Source: Pholiota molesta | Lineage: Eukaryota; Basidiomycota; Agaricomycetes; Agaricales; Strophariaceae | Direction of reading: 5' to 3' | NCBI GenBank assembly: GCA_014925825.1 | Contig: JACGCK010000198.1 | Coordinates: forward strand, 1-64,000 | DNA length: 64,000 nucleotides | Shown here: in pieces, positions 1 to 12,041 of the stretch | How the letters are laid out: the number at the start of each line of letters is the position of its first letter | Position numbering within the stretch: the stretch's first letter is position 1 | Position numbers and translations under genes: made by a program | The notes under the pieces: generated by a model | Databases searched by the model: none | What the model was told of the DNA's origin: nothing | Seen by the model: the letters and a program-made list of their open reading frames with translations, nothing else

Positions 1-1330
1 ACTTCGAGAATCAGCCAGAATCAACCCACTCTGACCTCCCCTATTTTCTGGTAATTGTGCATGTCGCCTCGCGGCATTGCCTTCTACATGCTGCTTGATC
101 TAAAATGTTACCAAAATATTTCTCTTCGACTTTGGTATACCACGGAATGATATAGGAAAGCAGCTCTACCTCACCAAGCGTAAAATTTACGGGAGATATT
201 ATAGCGCCAGCCGACTATCTTAGAGCCAGTCAAGTCATTTCATCACTTACCATGAGATCCAAACGAGATCACAGACTCACAGATGGCGCATGTGGTGCAT
301 CTGCCGCACCTGGCTCGCTCAGTCTCGCTGGCGGGCAAGTGTATCTGTATTTCACCAGTTCAAGAACTGATGCATCGTAGTGCCATGCATCCGAAGGGGG
401 GCTGCCCGATATAAGGAGCTCGGCCGGCGTACACAGCGCCTGTTCAGAAATGACAATGGTTACGCCTAGTCCGATACAAACGCCACGCGCAGACGCCTCC
501 ACGCAACAAGGCCATCAACAGGTATGTTCCTAGTAACTTCATGGATAAAGCTATCGCACGCGGGATCTAGCATAGATGTGTATCTTCGCGGCGATTTAGA
601 TTTAGCTACGATAGGTGCAGAATGTGGACAACTAGTAACCTTCCAGGGTCGTCATCATCCGTGGGGTCAACAAGAACAAAGCGTTTGCCTGAGAATGTTC
701 TCGGGCTAACGAGATGCATGGGCGATTGAGTGCACAACATCGATCGGAAGAAGTAGACCACACACCTTGCACCATCGGGATGGCTGTCGGGAGTATCCTC
801 AACATAGATTTTACCACGGAAAAGGAGCGCGACTCTGAACTCTCGTTGAGGCGACATCAAACGGGGTGCACAACGCCAAGTAGAAGATGGGGTCCACGAA
901 GAGTGGTTTCACTTTGGAGGCCAGATATCAGAAATAATATAGCTTTCGGTGTAAGTGATCGCGAGTGTCAAACGCGGTCAAATTTAAACGCCACGCCTAG
1001 AAGTGGCAAACACTATACAACCATTATAAGCCTTCTAGTATAAATATAGTGCGTACAAACCCCTTGAGGCATTAGAGGCAGTCGAAGCCGTTTGGTGCGT
1101 TTAAACTTGTAAGTGGAGCCAATTGTATGTTGGACATGCCCTCGATAGCTACCATGATTAGGAGTTACTAGTGGTAAGTTTTCCAGGATGCGCGCCGTAG
1201 CGCGCGTATGGCTGGCCAGGTGCTCCCGCATGCGCTTCCACCTTCGAGATTTGTTCCACCGTGCACCGTGATGTGCGCATGCAGCCGCCGCATTAACTTC
1301 GAACGCCTCGGGCACGGACGCAAGATCGAT
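1..1330. other. Left edge, no supportable gene
   Basis: Only short open frames without convincing splice structure or recognisable motifs are present. A minus-strand frame around 606-860 has a protein-like composition, but it lacks continuing exons and I do not recognise it. Nothing here resembles the Hsp70 or coiled-coil families found further right. Confidence 0.4.
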
Positions 1331-1485
1331 GCCTTCATTGTGTCACTAGCCTATAGTTTATTCCTACCGAAGAAGTCATAAAATTAGTACATCTGCACAA
1401 AAAGAGAACAACATTCAACGTATCGAAAACAGTAAGAATTACATTCACATATATCCGAGGAACCGAAGACACATTTACATAACAC

Positions 1486-4079
1486 TTATTCATCATTCGT
1501 GGTATCGGGGTCGTACACAATCTGCGCCTCACTCCTAGACTCGGAACCAATGATTAGAGCACATAAAACACATCGATGCCCAATATATGTACCTTTTCTC
1601 AATACCCTATACGCCGCCAAAGATGGGAGTAAATTTGGGATTTGATCAGCACTTCCCAATCCTTCTCGGAATATAGGAAATATCACCCACCCCTTCCTTC
1701 CACGCAATCTGCGCCTTCAGCTCCGCCAGCCCAAAGAGTAGCACAACATCAAATTGCAGCTTATAATATGTACCCTCGCCTGCCAGCTTCTTCATCGGCA
1801 TGAGGTGCAGATGCGAGAGATCGGCGGCAATCGAGCACAGGTTGGTGTAGTTTTCTATTTGCCAAGAAATATGATAATTCATGGGCAACCATTGTAAGCA
1901 GAGCGACAGATGGATTAAGAGGGATAGCTAAACCTAGTTAAACTTACTGGTATCCACGTCCTTCCATTTCGGCTCACCCATAAGCCCACGATAGCACCAA
2001 ACGGAGGCCGGTATTGCCTTCAAATTATCATTTGAATTTATGTTCCAAATATATGGGCGTTTAAACTCCGTCGTCTCTGAGACCTGGGTATTCTGAAAAC
2101 CCACACCTATGAGCACTATTTATGTTGAACACAGAAGATTTGGAGGAATACAGACTTTTGGCAGAATCATGCCAAACCAATCAGGGAGACGCTTGAAACC
2201 ATCTACCCCGATATACGCCCGCGAGGACCGTTCGCGGTGGTCCGGCGCATCGGGGTCGAACTCGATATTGCAAAAGTTCCCGTATGTAACCTTGGACACT
2301 CTGGTTCGCACGAAGTGGTCTAAGTAAAAAGAGATGGCACCATCGGATACTGCTTTGTTTCTATAGGAAAAGAATCAAAAGAGGATAATGGTAACAAACA
2401 ATGACACTAACACATGGTTTTCCGGACGGACGATGTTTAAGCCGGAAGGCGTAAGCGCTGCATGCACCTTATTGAACATATAATCGCTGGCAGCAAACCC
2501 CCCTACAAGTATGACATGCTGTGGCAAATGCCTCATCTAGAAAGGCTCCTCAAACGAGTGAACGCGAGACAGATGCTCACAGAAATAGGTTTGTGTGCGG
2601 TCCGCCTTTGGTCCAACACAGCGTTGATAATACAATCGATGGAAGGCTCGAAGAACGTCGCGACATCGCTCCTGCACACCATGTTAGGTGATTGATTGAA
2701 AATGACCAACAGAGAGAACGAACCCTAGCAGTTTAAGTTGTCCAAAACGAATGTTATGGCTGACATCATTGTCTCGAGTGCTGCCAAATTTGATGTACTG
2801 GGGCTCTTCCGCGTCTCTAAACCGTAGTTTCGTGGTCTTGTCGAAGCAGCGAACGATATGTTCAACATCCTCAGCGAATGGAGAGTCGGAGAGATATCCT
2901 GAATATTCATAAATCATATGAGAAAATTACGTATGAGAGAAGTACGAACTTCCGAGGAATAGCCGTGCGTGGATATTAACAAAGACAGAACCATGAAAGT
3001 GACCTAAAGCAGGATCAGTTTTAGAATTTCAGAGCATGGGAAAGGCTACATTGGGGAGCAGCCACTTCTTCAAATGTCATTGTGGATGCTGACGTTTTAC
3101 CGCTGTATGAGCTGATATCAATAGTACCTCCTCCTGCATCGACAATCACCACTCCATCACCTTGCTGCAAGATGCCCCTTTAGCTCTTGAATCCAAGAAA
3201 TGGAGAACATGAAGACGCACCTTAATCTCTCCAGCCGAGAGCCCATTCTGAATAGCAAAGTGCAAGCATGCCTCTCCTTCTGTAATGAATGAAAGCCGCG
3301 CGTGTCCGGCAGTAGTATCTGGGACAAGGCCCGCGAGGACAGCAGCTTTACGCATCTCGGATTGCTGCGTGCCTTCCCAACCATTGGGGTGGGACAGCAC
3401 GAAGTCGATTTCGTCCTTCACAGATGCCCAGAGGTTGACGCCGTTCATGTGTGTGTCCTGGATATAGCTGGACGCACATTTGAAGAGGTAGGCCAGGAAG
3501 TCGGCGAAGACGTCGATGACTGTCTTATTGGGTGGCAAAGCCGGAATGTCTTTGCTGACTTCTTTTCCAGCGCCAGGGCCGATTCTCGATCGGAGGTGAA
3601 GTTTGAACCTAAGGGCATGAAATCGATTTCGTCAAGACTTCGTAGTGATATAAATACGCCACTTACCACTCGGCCTTGACCCATTGTTCGTCCTCTGCTT
3701 GTTCATAGATGCCCTCTCTCATGGCTTCAGCGCCCACTGCTTGTACCTTGCCATTGCGATCGTAGTAGATGATAGTGGGGATCTTCGATGCACCACTGAT
3801 GTGCTCATGGGCAGGGAATCTAGCAGCTCTTTTTGTTAGCACGCCTCCATTGGATACACGTTCTTCGAGCACCATCTACTGACCTTGTAACGCCTTTGAT
3901 TTCTGGTACCTGCCCAGGATCAAGAACACTACAATCGGGTCCTCATCAGCATGCTAGCACCGCACCTATCGCGACCAACCAACTGCGCACCTGTACGATA
4001 TTCCACTGTATGTAGTTCCAACATCAAACGCGAGGACGAGCTTTCGGCGGGGTCCTTTAAACGCAGACCGGGACGTCAT
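1486..4079 (-). CDS. Hsp70-12-like ATPase (HSPA12-type), copy 1
   Basis: This multi-exon gene encodes an Hsp70-fold ATPase of the HSPA12-like class expanded in mushrooms. It starts at the ATG at 4079. Exon 1 carries phosphate-1 motif LVLAFDVGTTYSG; later exons carry PHPNGWEG-like 'LSHPNGWEGTQQSEM', phosphate-2 motif VDAGGGTID and the adenosine motif HVILVGGFAASDYMFN. A tiny exon encodes IEKR, and the last exon ends ..VYDPDTTNDE at a TAA at 1486. All exons I could trace are open and joined by GT..AG introns, so the gene looks intact. The classical Hsp70 substrate-binding domain is absent, as usual for HSPA12-like proteins; the partner and substrate are unknown. Exon and intron sequences are closest to copy 4 at 25058-27677. 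The family is confident, the cellular role is not. Confidence 0.85.
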
Positions 4080-4919
4080 TGTAGAGGAGCCTGGGAAAGG
4101 GTCCAGGCGGTGAGGATGGCCATTTTTTGGTTTACACGGCGACAAATCAGGGTCGTGTCAAGTCACTGTCAGGATCTGGTCAGGATTCACTGTCAGGAAA
4201 GAATCCACATCGACGCGTTCGCATGCGCAATTGTTGCAACAATCCGATTCAGCAAAAGTCAGCAAATCGCTTGCAAATCGTCAGCCCAGGAATATACACA
4301 ACCCCACAACGTAGTCAAAAAATTCTGACTTCGAAGTCGACTGCACGACAGATCTTCTAATATACAGTAGTTCTAACTTCTGGCGTCGGTAGACTGAACT
4401 TGTTGAACTTCATGGAGTTTGTTTCTGCATGTGTTTCCAGCACCTCGCACCTATGTTCCCCACATTAACAGTAAAACTGACTCCCGTTATTTCAATGTCG
4501 CGACTGTTTGCAAGCATATCGTGGCTTTATTGCGTACTGGTCATGATTGAGTGGTCGTCGATGTGTTTGAGTGCAGAGATGCAGTCGTTTCGAAGTGTGT
4601 AAGTATCTCAACGTGCTCGATGCGATGCTTGTGATATGACCTTGGACAAATGGCCTTCACAATTGGGACATGTGGACCGTGGTATTCCAATGTTCCCTGC
4701 GTCTCGTACACCCTTGGACTTGATCAACTGTCAAAGTTACACATAGCACCGTCCAGATAACCACAGCCCAATCTTCAGGTTCTAAAGAAATTCCACCAAA
4801 ACAGAGTTACTTTTTTATGTAGTAGACACCACACCATCGTAAAAATCGCGCACGCCAAACATGCTCGCTGCACCCGCCCTCAAGCTACATACCTCAAATC
4901 CCGACCCTCAGGGAATCAA
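4080..4919. other. Intergenic region upstream of copy 1
   Basis: This 840-bp stretch separates the start of the first Hsp70-like gene from the 3' end of CCT8. I see no gene. The first 40 bp upstream of the ATG resemble the matching region of copy 4 (around 25021-25057), so the leader was duplicated together with the gene. Confidence 0.4.
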
Positions 4920-6964
4920 TCAATCATCCGCATCCCAATTGCCCGCCTGCTGCGGCACCTTGGGCCCGCCCGCGGCCTTGCTCATGATGATGCTGTCGAC
5001 GCTGAGCACCGAATTCGCGGCCTCCGCTGCAAGACGGAGCGCCCACGTCTTCGCAGCGAGCGAGTCGTAGATCTGGTGCTTGTCTGCGAGGAGCGTCCCG
5101 TCTGACTCGGCCTGTTTGAGTGGGTGAGATTTAATCAGTACGAATTAAAAAATAACATGCCAAGGTAACGAAAGAAGAGACACAGGAGAAGAGGGAAAGA
5201 AAGGGAGAGAAATAAAACACACCTCAATATCCACACCCCACGCCTCGCCGCCCTTCTGCTCATGCTTTGCCCACAGCCGACTCAGCACCTCGTTCCCCTC
5301 CGCCCCTCCGAGCGCATTCTCCGCCAGCGTCCTTGGCACCACCTCCAGCGCGCTCGCGAACTTCTTCACCGCATGCTGCGCGAGCCCGCGCAGCGTGCTC
5401 CCGTATGCCTCCACGCGCCGCGCGAGCTCCATCTCCGCCGCGCCCGCGCCGGGCACGAGCCGCGCGTCCTTCAGCAGGCTCTTGATCACGTTCACGCCGT
5501 CGTCCACCGCGCGCTCGAGGTCGTCCAGGTGGTTCGCCGTCGCGCCGCGCAGCACGATCGTCGCCGTGCGCGTCTTCTCGCCCTTGGACGCGGGGTCGAA
5601 CCCGGGCTCGCCGGGGAGCAGCTGCCGCAGCACGGTGACGCGGTCGCCGCCGATCTCGACGGTCTCGAAGACGTCGACGGTGCCCGCCTCCTCGGGCGTC
5701 GGGGCGCCGACGCGGGCGAGCGGCGTGGCGTTGACGACGCGGCAGAGCCGGCGCAGCTCAAATTTGGAGAGCACTTTCAGGACGGCGATGCCGAAGCGGT
5801 CGAGGTAGTGCATCGCGAGCTCGCCGACGCTGGATCCAGCAATGATCACCTTGACACCCGAGTCCGCGATTTCTTTAATGATCTACAATCGGATGAGTAC
5901 GACGATAAGAAGAATTGGGATGTAAGTATGCACCTTTTCTAGTTGTTTCTCCTCCCCAGTCGTAAAGTTCAGCATCTCATCCGCGTTCTTGATCAGCACC
6001 GTTCCCTTCGTTTCGGTTTGTGCGATATCCAGTGCAGTGGTGAAGACGGCGACCTTTGCTCTTGAGACTTTTTTCACGACGCCCTCCGGTTCGCGACCGA
6101 ACACCATACCCTGGACGACCTTGCTGCCCGACAAGCTCCCTCCCATGATTTTCACCACTCGGACGTTGTCGACGTTGAAGTTCTTGGGGTTCGGGGGCAT
6201 GATGGCGAGCGCGGCCTCGGCGACGAGAGCAGCGAGCTGATCTTCATATCCGTATTGCTTGGAAGCGATGGCGGGTTTGAGAGCGGCCTTGAGGGTATCG
6301 TATGTGAGTGGTGAAGGAAGGCTGTGTGTGGATAGTTCTGCTGGAGGTTAATACATATGTCGACTCAAGATAGGTGTGACGTACTTTCTAGCTCGGCTTG
6401 AGCTTTTGCAGAAGCGAGTTCGTATCCTTTGATGACTTCGCTCGGGTGGAGCCCCATGATGAGCAGGTTTTCTGCCTTTTTCAGAAGCTCCCCAGCGAGA
6501 ATGATGACCATGTTCGTGGCGTCACCCATCTAATCGACGATCAGCGCATAGTGAGGACGCGAAGGTATAGATACGCACCTCTGCCTCCTGTGCCTGCGAT
6601 GCCATAACCAGCAGCTTGGCTGCGGGATGCACAACCTCGACCTCTCTGATGATCGTCGCGGCATCCGAGGTCACGAACAGTCGTCCAAGATGGTTGATGA
6701 TCAGCTTATTGCGACCTATGGAGGATATAAGATAGCAGTAGGATATATGACCGCAAGCGACGCGCCATTGGGGCCAAAACTCGTCCGAACGAGGTCAGAA
6801 AGCTCGTTCACGGCTTGGATATTCCTTAGAACTGCCTCGTCCAAGCCTTGCAGATACTAAACTCTCCTTTGTAAGCATGAAATGAGGACCATAGATGGTG
6901 GTACTGACCTTGTACCCATCCTTGAAGAGCTGTAGATTGTTGTTTTGGGAACCTTCAACGACAT
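4920..6964 (-). CDS. CCT8: T-complex protein 1 subunit theta, frameshifted near start
   Basis: This is the theta subunit of the eight-membered cytosolic chaperonin TRiC/CCT, which folds actin, tubulin and other clients with ATP. The exons I resolved are 6909-6964, 6766-6856, 6579-6715, 6385-6529, 5934-6340, 5223-5882 and 4920-5111. Recognisable blocks include SFGPNG, RNKLIINHLG, GDATNMV, KIMGGSL, VVPRTLAENA and GVDIE. The summed exons are 1688 nt, one short of 563 codons. The missing base lies at codons 7-8: after MSLKVPK the frame is lost, while NNLQLFKDGYK follows in another frame. No upstream Met exists in that second frame before a stop. This is either a real lesion or a base-call error. 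Intron 2 (6716-6765) is GC-AG. The rest of the protein is well preserved, so the gene may well be functional in reality. Confidence 0.9.
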
Positions 6965-8372
6965 GATATGGAGATGGAGATCAGAAACAAAACGCGTACG
7001 CACCGATAACCTTTTTCTGGAACGATGCGCTGAGTAAGCAGCTGTGCGTGACCGAGGCGCGCGAAGCGCGTCTGCAACGCGTGGATCAAGACCGCCTGAG
7101 TAATACAACGGGACGGCAGAGAAAACAACAGCGCACCCACTGTGCGCAATTACAACAAAGAGGAATATGTCAAGAGGGAGGAGGCAGGACGAGAGGCAAG
7201 GGATGCGAGGGAGTACATCAAACATCGCCAAAAAAGCGCGGCGAAGGAATCCTTGAGGAATCCTATAAGTTCTGCTAAGATCCCATACACTGGTCCCAAA
7301 CGTAGGGTAATATATAGAGGCTTTATCACAATGTCATAAATTCTATAAAATGCTCAGAACACTTCTGACATTTGCAAGGCAGTTCTATAATAGAATCCAT
7401 TAGAATGCAAGTGATCATTACAAGGGTTTGTTGAGCTGGAATCCTACGCGAGGAATTTGAGAGTTACAATTCCTTGGAAAGTTTGCAAAAGCTTTACGAG
7501 TAGATTCTATTGTATTTTCTATCTTGTAGCCATACAATCCTATCCAACACTGTAAAATTGGATGAAATGTGTGAAATACATTCCATAAAAGTCTTGTAAT
7601 CCCAGAAACTATTCTAACCCAATCGAGATCAAACAGAAATTATTTTCTAGTAAGATTGTGGTACTTTGGCAACGTTTGTATTGAAGTTGTAGCTATAATT
7701 CTAATATTCTTGTATGGGTACACAACATTTCTGAGGCATCAGAATGGGTCAAATAATCGTAACTACATTACAAGATGGATAGAAGTTTCTATCATGGTTT
7801 TCGCATACTTATTTATTTTTGGGCTGGAATCCATTATGTATGGATTATATTTAGGGAGACCTACGTATTAAAACTGCTTTTTTGCTGATGAGTCTCATTG
7901 ACATCGAGCAGTTACTTATCATCATTTGCAATTCACAATAATTACATGCAGATCTGATGCCTATTGATTCAAATATGACATTAGAGACCAATTAGACAAA
8001 TCAGATGAGCTCCAGGACGAAGAAGAAGCGTCCAACAAATTCTTAAGCAGGTTGAGTTATGCCATACTTAGTACTTACTAATATTGGATCTTCAATCCAA
8101 CCTCGTAGATAATTTCTCTACGTAGCACCTGGTAACAATCTCTGGATACTCAAAATTCTATGTAAGAAGCTGCTTAAAAGCCCGTAAGTCCAATTCGTTA
8201 TCATCCATTCCACAACAGAATGGAATCCCAACATCAAGACGTGCTTGCCAGTAATGCAACGGTTATTTCAGACATGGATCGGCCACAGCCTGGGTTCAGG
8301 ACAGCACACTTGGCACACGCTCGTGTGCGCCACCACACGCTGGAACACCCGCTGGACGCACCCTCGCCCACG
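6965..8372. other. AT-rich gap between CCT8 and Hsp70-like copy 2
   Basis: From about 7300 to 8250 the sequence is clearly richer in A and T than the flanking genes and contains no frame I can support. A plus-strand frame at 7656-7871 encodes a hydrophobic peptide, but it has no splice partners or recognisable family. The stretch abuts the truncated 3' end of Hsp70-like copy 2, so it may be inserted material that cost that gene its last exons. Confidence 0.4.
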
Positions 8373-10314
8373 CTAACGCACCCTCGCCCTCGCCACCGCC
8401 ACCGCCAAATAACTAAGGCTCATCCATAGGCCGACCAACACCACCTTTTTGATATCTAGATCAGAAATCGTCGTCGGATTGGTGCCAGGGGTGGATTCCG
8501 ACACCCGTCTCCTGACCAGGTGATTGACGCGGAAAGATACAGCACCATCCGCGACGGCTTTATTGCTATTCAACGGGCAAGCACCATATATTAGGTATCG
8601 CAAGGCATACAGCGAACGAGCAAAATTCGTACAATTGAGCATCTGGACGACTTATGTCCAGTCCCGTCGGGGAGAACTGCTCCTTCATTCGCGAAAATAG
8701 CCACTCGCTGGCGCCAAAGCCTCCAACAAGAAATATAGACTAAACGATGATTTTAGAAATTTTCATCAAAGGATGCACAGCAGTTCATTGATTCTACATA
8801 CGGATATTTCATTTTTGGCCGCCTGCAGCTGCCCGTTGATTGAATCGATGATGCATTGGACAGAAGGCTCGAAGAACGAGGCGACGTCAGCCCTAAAAAT
8901 ATGTCATAATCATCGGACCAAATCACCATGGATGAATGTAATTTCCCTGACTTACCCAGCGAGCGTGAGTTGTCCTGATCGAATGTTAAGTGAAGGCTCT
9001 TTATCTTTGTTTTTCAGCATATCAAACTTGATGTATTGGTTTTCCTCAGCACTGCGGAATCTCAACTTGGTCGTCTTATCAAAGCAGCGGGTGATACGAG
9101 GTACGTCTGCCAGAAAACGGGAATTCTTCAAAGATTCTAAATAAGTGAATAAACAACATAAAATCGTGACGGCGAGTCGAAGGTGAAATACCTTCTAAAA
9201 ATCGTTTAGCGTTGCTCGTAACGAAAATTGATCCCTTGAAATGGCCTTTTTCGATCGTTTAGAAAAAGAAAGGAACGAAAAATTGATATAAAACGTACAC
9301 TCTGGAGGAGCAACTTCTTCGAACGAATCACTGCTTGGGGATGCTTTCTTGTATGTACTAATATCAATAGTACCTCCACCAGCATCGACGATGATGATGC
9401 CTTTCCCCTTCTCAACAACCTTATTAGCTAGCAGATCTCACAAAATTAAATCGTCTTTATACCTTAATAGCCTCGTTAGCCAATCCGTTTGAAATGCAGA
9501 AGTGCAAACTGGCTTCGCCCTCAGTAACAAAAGTAAGTCGTAAATGACCATTCCGAGTATCAGGGATAAGCCCCGCCATAACAGCGGCCTCGCGCATCAT
9601 ACTCAGCTGCGCGCCTTCCCATCCATTCGGGTGGGTGAGGACGAACTCCGCGCGGGGCAAAAGGTTCTTCCACAGCTCGGCGCCATATAAGTGCATCTGC
9701 TCGATATATATCTTCGCGCACTTGAGGAGATACCTCAGGAAATCGGCGAAGACGTCGATCACCGTCTTGCCTTCCGGCAGCGCGGGTATATCGTGCGTGG
9801 CATGCGCCGCTGACTTGGTCTCAGGCCGCATGTGCAGCTTGAACCTATTCAGCGGTCAATATGGGGAGGTCGTGCGGAGGCCATGAATCGTTGTAAATAC
9901 CATTTGGCCTTGACCCAGCGTTCAGGATCCGCGTCATTGTTTTCGAAACGAGGATGCAGTGCCTCGGCTCCAGCAGCCTGGAACTGGCCCTGCTTGTCAT
10001 AAATGACAATGGTCGGGATTTTCGAATCACTCCCGGCGTCATCTTGAGCTGGGAACCTAAACAAAGGATAGAATCAGGTTAAATATTCCGTTATGCCTGC
10101 CAAAAAGTCAAAACATACCTCATTACCCCGCGGATCCCGGGGACTGCGCCGGGATCGAGAATACTTTATGTATGCGGATATGTTAGAATCTTTTGCAAAA
10201 GGGAAAGCGCCGCGTTGAAACATACCAGTACGAGATGCCACTGAACGTGGTGCCGACATCAAAAGCAAGCACTAATTTGCGAATTAGGCCGCTGTAAGGT
10301 GGCGGGGAGGACAT
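8373..10314 (-). CDS. Hsp70-12-like ATPase, copy 2, divergent and C-terminally truncated
   Basis: The start is the ATG at 10314, and exon 1 carries LVLAFDVGTTFSG. Further exons keep THPNGWEGAQ, VDAGGGTIDIS and FLVGGFGASEWLFS, so the nucleotide-binding motifs are intact. It is the most divergent of the five copies. The penultimate family exon begins normally (NKAVADGAVSF..HLVRRRVS) but right after RVS it runs into unrelated sequence (ESTPGTNPTTIS..) and reaches a TAG at 8373. The family's C-terminal exons, seen in copies 1, 3 and 4, are missing. The break falls at nearly the same codon as the fusion point in the gene at 28117-31241. It could be a functional short form or a degenerating gene; the downstream exons of the model are uncertain. 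Confidence 0.75.
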
Positions 10315-10598
10315 TGTGCGGCGTATCAAAGGAAGCAACCGAAAATGAGGAGGCAAAAGATATAGCGGTTCGACCAGTTATGTGCATACATAAACCGATC
10401 GGCATGCGTCGTACACGTTGGCGATGTTGAGGGTGCATGTATGTGTTGGCTCTCAGCGCGAGGCAGGCCCAACATCAAGGTGCAGGTCTCGCTACGCGGC
10501 CTATCCACACGTCGTCGTGCTGGAATAAATCATTCATGCCTGGAAGCCCTGTCTCCACCCATCCTGCGTCGACGTCCTATGGCTATGCTACTGCCAGC

Positions 10599-11060
10599 TC
10601 GCGCGCCTTTCAGGAGCTCACTGGCGAGAGTGATAACCAAATTCGTGGCCTCACCCGTCTAATCGAGAATTAGAGCATGTTTAGGATGCTAAGGTGTAGA
10701 TACGCACCTCCACCTCATGTATTCGCGACTTGGCTGCAGGATGCACAACATTGACCCCTCTAACGGTCATCGCCGGATCCCAGGTCACGAATAGTCGGTC
10801 GACTAAGATGGTTAATGAGCCAATAATAAGCAGCTTGTTGCGACCTGGAGATATATAAGATATGAGCTGAATATAACCGAAACTTGAAGCGACGCGCCAT
10901 TGGGCCGAAACTCGTCCTAACGAGAAAGCTTGGATATTTCTGGGTAACGCCTAACTATGGAAGACAAATCGATGAATAGCGACATTGACCTTGTACCCAT
11001 CCTTGAAGCTTGAAGCGTTGTAGATTGTTGGATTTGGGAACTTTCTTGAAAGACGTGATA
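10599..11060 (-). pseudogene. Decayed duplicate of the CCT8 5' end
   Basis: This segment matches the first exons and introns of the CCT8 gene at 6490-6964, in the same orientation and with recognisable intron remains, so it is a DNA-level duplication and not a retrocopy. The start codon is ACG instead of ATG (around 11056). Internal indels break the frame, and homology stops within the fourth exon. Similarity continues upstream into the promoter (the 'gatatggagatgga' block near 11070). It retains AAATCCAACAAT at codons 7-10, where the main CCT8 gene has lost a base. It also keeps the GC donor of intron 2. Confidence 0.85.
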
Positions 11061-11316
11061 TTTGTGATATGGAGATGGAGGTCAGACACAAAACGCGCGT
11101 CGCGTATGATCGTGCACGCGCTGACTAAGCGGCTCGGCCATCCTAGAAATGACAGGCGCGTGAGGCGCGGAGGCGCGCGTCCAACGCGCGTCGCATCTTT
11201 TTTGCACACCCTTTGGCACGAATCGTCCTCATTCATATATTCGTATTCAATTCTAGCATAAAATACATCTAAAAGCAAATTATACATATAAAGCGCCAAT
11301 TCAGTGCTGTAGACAC

Positions 11317-11700
11317 TTATTCTTCCGCTTCTACATTCGTCTTCAGCTTGTCTTCAGCGCTCTCGCGTCTGTAACCGTAAATTCTCTGCCTAGCATTCAG
11401 CTGAAAAGAAATATGGAGTCAAGATAAAGGTTTATGTGCACAAGCGAATTAATCTGATTGCAGTCGTAGTTTTGCTGTGCCTCTCGAGCAGCAGTCAGAA
11501 TATCCTTGAGAGGGATGTTCGGGTTTTGGTGACGGGGTCAGACTCAGACATGTAGATAAAGGTGGTTGAAGACATCTTCAATAGTACTAGGTTATGAACA
11601 TAGAATTTTAAAGCAGCACCAGAATATCTTACTTCCACGGCTGCATAAGTACATTATTGATGCGCTTTTTGGCAGGACTCAGATTTCAGAGCGAAAAAAA
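11317..11700 (-). CDS. Possible small multi-exon gene, unrecognised
   Basis: Several short exon-like blocks line up on the minus strand. One block near 11645-11680 reads AKKRINNVLMQPWK and ends at a GTAAG donor. The next, near 11560, reads TIEDVFNHLYLH; another (about 11442-11510) reads DILTAAREAQQNYDCNQINSL and ends at a GTGCAC donor. The last (11317-11400) reads LNARQRIYGYRRESAEDKLK and ends at a TAA. The splices keep a common frame, which is more than chance would give, but I could not find a convincing start exon. A further frame at about 11800 (LHHALYFYRNDPVMTPR) may be an upstream exon, although the phases do not join. It could equally be a decayed gene. Confidence 0.35.
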
Positions 11701-12041
11701 AAAAGTTCATTATCGATACAGTGGTTATTTCGAGTTTCTTCCCTCTCAAAGGGGGCGTAATAATAATAGTAATAATTTAGCGGGGTGTCATAACGGGGTC
11801 GTTGCGGTAGAAGTACAGTGCATGATGCAAGTCCAAAGAGAACACGAAAGGAAGAAAGCGAATGTGTTGTGTTGAGCCAAATTTAATGACCGTGGTGTTT
11901 ATAGAGTCTGTCTGCGAATCGAAGGGGGTGCAGATGCAGATATCGTTGGGGAATTTTGGATAGGGAATGGGAACGCAGGTGCATGGTAGCCTTAGGTTGT
12001 TTTCGAATTGTAGATGGGCTGGCGTGGTTTATAGACGGCGT

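Noticed and set aside
5262..5942. Long open frame on the plus strand opposite CCT8
   Set aside because: It is the GC-rich antisense shadow of the CCT8 exon, Arg/Ala-rich and without domain content; the minus strand carries the conserved protein.
7656..7871. Hydrophobic 71-codon plus-strand frame
   Set aside because: AT-rich DNA yields hydrophobic codons by chance; no start context, splicing or homologous motif.
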